DNA of 64,000 nt from Pedobacter indicus. Its GTDB lineage: Bacteria; Bacteroidota; Bacteroidia; Sphingobacteriales; Sphingobacteriaceae. Below are positions 59,978 through 64,000 of the stretch, piece by piece. The notes beneath the pieces are model-generated. The model saw only the letters and a program-made list of their open reading frames with translations, ran no database searches and was not told the origin of the DNA. The stretch is from the NCBI RefSeq assembly GCF_003449035.1, contig NZ_QRGB01000001.1, positions 930,001 through 994,000 on the forward strand, in the 5' to 3' direction. Positions within the stretch are counted from its first letter, which is position 1, and the number at the start of each line of letters is the position of its first letter. A program made the translations under genes and the position numbers.

Positions 59978-60364
59978 ATGTCGAAAAAGATAAATATAAT
60001 ATTGATTATATGCTTATTGGGGTCTTTTCTAGTCCCCGAGCAATCTTTTGCTTGTGAAGCTAACGCTAAAGAAGTTGCCGTCAACGAGAAGTCATGCGAC
60101 ATTGCCCAAACGCAGCATCATTCAGAAAACGAGAATAGGGACGAGTGTTGTAAGACTCAAGATGATGTAAGCAATGAATGTTCCCACCATTGTGGTACCA
60201 GTACTTGCCACGGCTCATCAAACAATTTCTCGGCAACTTCACCGTTTTCTACAAATACTCAAAATCATTTGAGCTTTGACGCTAACAAATCTTATCCCCA
60301 ATACCAACAACGGTATTATTCCTCTGGGGAGTTTTCCATTTGGCAACCACCTAAAATAAGCTAG
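59978..60364 (+). CDS. Exported Cys/His-rich protein upstream of CusA
   Basis: 128 residues. A signal peptide (1-25, ending QSFA) is followed by a region rich in metal-binding residues: ten Cys (for example DECCKTQ, NECSHHCGTSTCHG) and runs of His (QTQHHSE). The end reads FSIWQPPKIS, a tail that I associate with small proteins encoded ahead of CusA in Bacteroidota. A periplasmic copper-binding or sensing role is inferred from composition and position. CusA starts 137 bases downstream. Confidence 0.8.
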   Translation: MSKKINIILIICLLGSFLVPEQSFACEANAKEVAVNEKSCDIAQTQHHSENENRDECCKTQDDVSNECSHHCGTSTCHGSSNNFSATSPFSTNTQNHLSFDANKSYPQYQQRYYSSGEFSIWQPPKIS

Positions 60365-60399
60365 AAACCATGGCTTCCTTGCCATAGGCGTGTCTTGTC

Positions 60400-60482
60400 G
60401 AAAGCTAAACATAGCTTTCAATCACTTTATTTTATTAGTTATTTAAATTCTATTAGAAATGGATTTGTAATCCCATTTCTAA
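60400..60482 (+). other. Two stem-loops before cusA
   Basis: The first (60400-60419) is a perfect 8-bp stem, GAAAGCTA/TAGCTTTC, with loop AACA. The second (60453-60482) pairs TTAGAAATGG with CCATTTCTAA over 10 bp and can extend inward by GGATT/AATCC with one bulged base. It ends 19 bases before the cusA ATG. No long T-run follows either stem, so they look like RNA control or processing elements more than terminators. Confidence 0.4.
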
Positions 60483-60501
60483 TTCATTTTGATATCATGT
60501 T

Positions 60502-63500
60502 ATGCTTAATAAAGTCATTAACTATTTTTTGGAGAACAGGGTAGTAACACTGGTTTTGCTTATGGTTGTCCTTATATGGGGGCTGATTACGGCACCCTTT
60601 AACTGGCATCAGAACGTATTGCCGAGTGATCCCGTGCCAGTCGATGCTATCCCGAATATTGGAGAAAATCAGCAAATTGTAGCAACAGAATGGATGGGGC
60701 GGTCGCCAAAAGATATCCAAGAGCAAATCACTTATCCGCTTACCACATCCATGCTGGGCATACCGGGCGTAAAAACGATACGGAGCAGCTCGATGTTCGG
60801 GATGTCTTTTCTTTATGTGATTTTTGAGGAGGATGTCGAGTTTTATTGGAGCCGTTCTCGTATTTTGGAAAAGTTGAACTCGTTGCCTGCCGGCACATTG
60901 CCGGCTGATGTAACACCTACACTCGGGCCGGATGCTACTGCTTTGGGTCAGGTCTTTTGGTACACATTGGAAGGGCGCAACCCCGAAACGGGAGAGCCGG
61001 CTGGAGGGTGGGATCCGGATGAGCTGCGCTCGATTCAAGATTTTTACGCAAAATATAATTTAGCAGCATCGGAAGGGGTTGCCGAAGTAGCTTCCATCGG
61101 AGGCTTTATAAAAGAATACCAAGTCGATATCAATCCTGATGCGATGCGTGCGTATAACGTATCTGTAATGGATATTATGTCGGCTATTCAAAACAGCAAT
61201 CTGGATATCGGTGCGGAAACAATCGAAATAAATAAAGCGGAATACTTAGTGCGTGGATTGGGTTATCTAAAAAGTATTCAGGATCTCGAAGATGCTGTCG
61301 TAACAGTACGCAACAGTGTTCCCGTGAAAATAAAAGATGTCGCGTTTGTCAATCTAGGACCGTCCACACGGCGCGGCGGGCTGGACAGAGAAGGTGTTGA
61401 GGCGGTTGGTGGTGTAGTGGTTGCCCGGCATGAAACTAACCCGATGGAAGTCATCAATAACGTTAAGGAAAAGATCAAAGAGATGGAGGCCGGCTTCCCT
61501 CAAAAAACACTAGCAGACGGAACCATATCGAAAGTGACTGTTGTACCTTTCTATGATCGCTCAGGCTTGATCCAGGAAACCATCGGGACATTGGAGCGTG
61601 CGCTTGCCCATGAAATACTGATCTGCATTATCGTTGTCATCGTCTTGGTGATCAATCTACGCGCATCAATTCTTATATCCAGCCTCTTGCCCATCGGTGT
61701 GTTGGCGACTTTCATTATTATGAAACAGATGGATGTAGAAGCGAACATCGTTGCTCTTTCGGGTATCGCCATTGCCATCGGTGTTATGGTTGATGTTGGG
61801 ATCGTCTTTATCGAGAGTATTTTGCGCCATATTGATGAAGAAAAAGCCAAGGGTGTTGAGAGCCGGGGGAAAGTCTTTGTAAACTTGATTTCTCGTGCTG
61901 TGACGGAAGTTTCAGGAGCTTTGTCAACGGCAATGCTCACCACGATCATCAGCTTTTTACCTGTTTTTATGATGGAAGCACAAGAAGGTAAGTTGTTCGG
62001 TCCCTTGGCATACACCAAAACCTTTGCTTTGGTTTCAGCCTTTGTGTTAGGCATTATTATCTTGCCAACACTAGCTTATTATATATTTTCAATCCGTATC
62101 AATGGGAGTAAAGTTCGCCGGATAGCCAACTACGTTTTGGTAGTTGCCGGTATCGCTCTTTGGATCTATACAGGTGTTTTTGTCGCGTTCGCATTGACCT
62201 TGATCGGAGTCAACAACCTGTTTACACCAAAATGGAAAGGAGAAAAAATTGCCAACTACGTTAATGTAGCTATCACACTTTTTGTAGCGATGTATTACCT
62301 GACGGTTGAGTGGCTGCCACTCGGCACGCAGGCAAGCACCACACTTAACTTTGTGTTCGTATTCTTTGCCATTGGTTCCATCCTGGGAATGTTATGGGCA
62401 TTGGTGATCTATTATGAACAGATCCTGCGTTGGTCACTTTCCAACCGGTGGAAATTCATGGCCATCCCTATCATTACTTTATTATTCGGAATGTTAGCAT
62501 GGATGGGCGTAGAGAAGAGTTTTGATTTTGTTGCAAATGGCTTCGAAAAGACAGGTTGGAAATCATTTCGGGAGACTGCCTTCTGGCAAAAATCCACCGA
62601 AACATTTCCCGGTATCGGGGAGGAATTTATGCCAAGCCTCAATGAAGGTTCTTTCCTTTTGATGCCCACCAGTATGCCGCATACTGGGATTGAACAAAAC
62701 CTGCAATTGATCAGAACACTTGATAAACGTATTCAAAACATACCGGAAGTCGAACTTATCGTAGGAAAATGGGGCCGTGTGAATTCTGCACTTGATCCTG
62801 CGCCCACACAGATGTTTGAAAATACGATCAATTATATCCCGGAATTTTATCTGGATGAAGACGGGCACCGTGAAAGATTCAAGGTAAACAGTTCCGGAGA
62901 ATTCGTGTTGAAAGGCGACAAGACCTATGCTGTTTCCAATGGTTTCCGTTCCATACCACGCGACAGTCTGATTGAAGATAAAAGCGGAAAATTTTTCCGC
63001 AGATGGCGTCCCGAAATTAAAAAAGCCGAAGATATCTGGCAAGAGATCGTCAATGTTTCCCATCTGCCCGGATTGACTTCCGCTCCTAAGCTGCAACCGA
63101 TAGAAGCGAGAATGGTGATGCTTTCTACGGGCATGAGGGCTCCGATGGGGTTAAAGGTATCAGGTCCGGATCTGGAGTCGATTGAAATCGGTGGCAAGGC
63201 CTTGGAAGAAGCGTTAAAGGATGTTCCATCTGTTATGCCATCGACCGTTTTCTACGACCGTGCTGTAGGCGCACCTTATATCGAAATTCAACTGAACCGC
63301 GATAGAATGGCCAGATACGGTATCACGGTTGCTGAACTTCAGGAAGTGATCAGCGCGGCTGTAGGCGGTATGACGCTGACCACGACGGTTGAAGGTCGGG
63401 AACGGTTTCCCGTGCGTCTACGTTATCCGCGAGAACTAAGGGACGATCCTGATGCCTTGAAGAAAATAATCGTACCTACCGCAACCGGAGCACAGATCCC

Positions 63501-64000
63501 ATTAGGAGAGGTAGTCACCATTGAGTATGCGAAGGGCGCGCAGATGATTCAAAGTGAAAATACCTTTTTGTTGGGTTATGTAATCTTTGATAAAAAAAGT
63601 GGCATAGCAGAAGTCGACGTAGTACACGAAGCGGATCAGTTCCTAAAGGAAAAAATAGCATCTGGAGAACTCGATTTACCCAACGGGGTGACGTATAAGT
63701 TTGCCGGAAATTATGAACAGCAGGAGCGTGCATCCCAGCGCTTAATGCTGATTATACCTTTGAGTTTGTTAGCCATTTTAGTAATTCTCTACTTTCAGTT
63801 CCGAACGGTTACAGCATCGTTAATTCATTTTTCTGGTGTTTTTGTAGCTCTTGCAGGAGGTTTTATTTTGTTGTGGCTTTACGGACAGCCTTGGTTTATG
63901 GATTTCTCTGTCGGGGGGACGAATATGAGGGATCTGTTCCAGATGCACAGCATCAATCTCAGCATCGCTGTTTGGGTAGGGTTTATCGCCCTGTTCGGGC
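60502..64000 (+). CDS. cusA: CusA/CzcA-family heavy-metal RND efflux pump, 5' part
   Basis: The frame is open from the ATG at 60502 to the window end, giving 1166 codons without a stop; it is missed if only closed frames are listed. It pumps metal from cytoplasm or periplasm outward with CusB and an outer channel. Marks are MLNKVINYFLENR, PVDAIPNIGENQ, WMGRSPKDIQEQITYPL, and TM4 AIAIGVMVDVGIVFIE. The three copper ligands of E. coli CusA (Met573, 623, 672) match Met721 (LLMPTSMP), Met771 (APTQMFEN) and Met873 (MVMLSTGM). Compared with E. coli it has roughly 150 extra residues before these, including added hydrophobic helices, and about 50 between the last two. Confidence 0.95.
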   Translation, partial: MLNKVINYFLENRVVTLVLLMVVLIWGLITAPFNWHQNVLPSDPVPVDAIPNIGENQQIVATEWMGRSPKDIQEQITYPLTTSMLGIPGVKTIRSSSMFGMSFLYVIFEEDVEFYWSRSRILEKLNSLPAGTLPADVTPTLGPDATALGQVFWYTLEGRNPETGEPAGGWDPDELRSIQDFYAKYNLAASEGVAEVASIGGFIKEYQVDINPDAMRAYNVSVMDIMSAIQNSNLDIGAETIEINKAEYLVRGLGYLKSIQDLEDAVVTVRNSVPVKIKDVAFVNLGPSTRRGGLDREGVEAVGGVVVARHETNPMEVINNVKEKIKEMEAGFPQKTLADGTISKVTVVPFYDRSGLIQETIGTLERALAHEILICIIVVIVLVINLRASILISSLLPIGVLATFIIMKQMDVEANIVALSGIAIAIGVMVDVGIVFIESILRHIDEEKAKGVESRGKVFVNLISRAVTEVSGALSTAMLTTIISFLPVFMMEAQEGKLFGPLAYTKTFALVSAFVLGIIILPTLAYYIFSIRINGSKVRRIANYVLVVAGIALWIYTGVFVAFALTLIGVNNLFTPKWKGEKIANYVNVAITLFVAMYYLTVEWLPLGTQASTTLNFVFVFFAIGSILGMLWALVIYYEQILRWSLSNRWKFMAIPIITLLFGMLAWMGVEKSFDFVANGFEKTGWKSFRETAFWQKSTETFPGIGEEFMPSLNEGSFLLMPTSMPHTGIEQNLQLIRTLDKRIQNIPEVELIVGKWGRVNSALDPAPTQMFENTINYIPEFYLDEDGHRERFKVNSSGEFVLKGDKTYAVSNGFRSIPRDSLIEDKSGKFFRRWRPEIKKAEDIWQEIVNVSHLPGLTSAPKLQPIEARMVMLSTGMRAPMGLKVSGPDLESIEIGGKALEEALKDVPSVMPSTVFYDRAVGAPYIEIQLNRDRMARYGITVAELQEVISAAVGGMTLTTTVEGRERFPVRLRYPRELRDDPDALKKIIVPTATGAQIPLGEVVTIEYAKGAQMIQSENTFLLGYVIFDKKSGIAEVDVVHEADQFLKEKIASGELDLPNGVTYKFAGNYEQQERASQRLMLIIPLSLLAILVILYFQFRTVTASLIHFSGVFVALAGGFILLWLYGQPWFMDFSVGGTNMRDLFQMHSINLSIAVWVGFIALFG

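Noticed and set aside
60484-61038. Minus-strand frame of 184 codons opposite cusA
   Set aside because: The plus strand codes for a clear RND pump here; the minus frame is Cys/Arg/His rich and unlike any family. The same holds for the minus frames at 61551-63197.
1-64000. CRISPR arrays, insertion sequences, prophage or integrase genes
   Set aside because: No regularly spaced repeats, transposase motifs or integrase signatures were seen on either strand; the damaged genes near 59.2-59.9 kb have no visible element beside them.

Overview
The window reads as a chromosomal segment of a member of the Bacteroidota, most likely the Sphingobacteriaceae or a close relative (Sphingobacterium/Pedobacter/Olivibacter-like). 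The placement rests on gene content and signals visible here. These include many copies of the Bacteroidota -7 promoter element TAnnTTTG and few strong Shine-Dalgarno sequences. They also include families typical of that phylum: a DUF5117/DUF4953-type zinc metalloprotease, a START-like protein, a GH3 protein beside lptB, carboxypeptidase-regulatory-like secreted proteins, an ECF sigma/anti-sigma-like pair, an Mrp protein without its CxxC, and a C4 zinc-ribbon protein beside Nif3. I ran no search; all calls come from reading the translations.

Layout. 1-3.9 kb: 3' end of succinate dehydrogenase (sdhA partial, sdhB), then a LytS/LytTR two-component pair. 3.9-7.5 kb (minus): pepT and a zinc-ribbon/Nif3/DUF4328 operon. 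7.6-8.8 kb: ECF sigma factor and its membrane partner. 8.8-13.1 kb (minus): an envelope operon of GT51 glycosyltransferase, hpt, psd and a histidine kinase. 13.2-19.2 kb: Mrp/NifU Fe-S genes, a secreted protein, nitroreductase-gltX on minus, then a kinase and DinB. 19.4-29.2 kb: sugar MFS, ffh, yifB/comM, asd, a large metalloprotease on minus, pyrH-frr. 29.3-39.1 kb: metG, an S66 peptidase with DoxX, lipA, OsmC, MBL, then recJ-lptB-GH3. 39.1-48.2 kb (minus): TerC, polyprenyl synthase, and a signalling block of CheB, CheR, response regulator, a 1352-residue hybrid kinase and a REC-kinase. 48.4-52.1 kb: a small membrane protein, ribBA, an LptF/G permease, a START-like protein and tRNA-Met(CAU).

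From about 52 kb on the content becomes accessory: a heparinase-type lyase, a compact ABC pair (96-residue membrane protein plus ATPase) with a palindrome at its promoter, small secreted and orphan proteins, a DHFR-like protein and a membrane methyltransferase. Between 59.2 and 59.9 kb lie broken genes: one glyoxalase-fold gene without its N-terminal half, one PhnB-type gene with an internal deletion, and a fragment between them. A copper/silver efflux module follows: its promoter, a Cys/His-rich exported protein, two stem-loops and a CusA-type RND pump that runs off the window end and has no closed reading frame inside it.

The genes mostly fit a free-living aerobic heterotroph: respiration, envelope building (LptB, LptF/G, PSD, GT51), translation (gltX, metG, frr, ffh) and dense two-component signalling. 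The least explained parts are the compact ABC pair, the CheB/CheR/hybrid-kinase block that has no chemoreceptor, the lptB-GH3 linkage, and a set of promoters so close to start codons that leaderless transcripts are likely.
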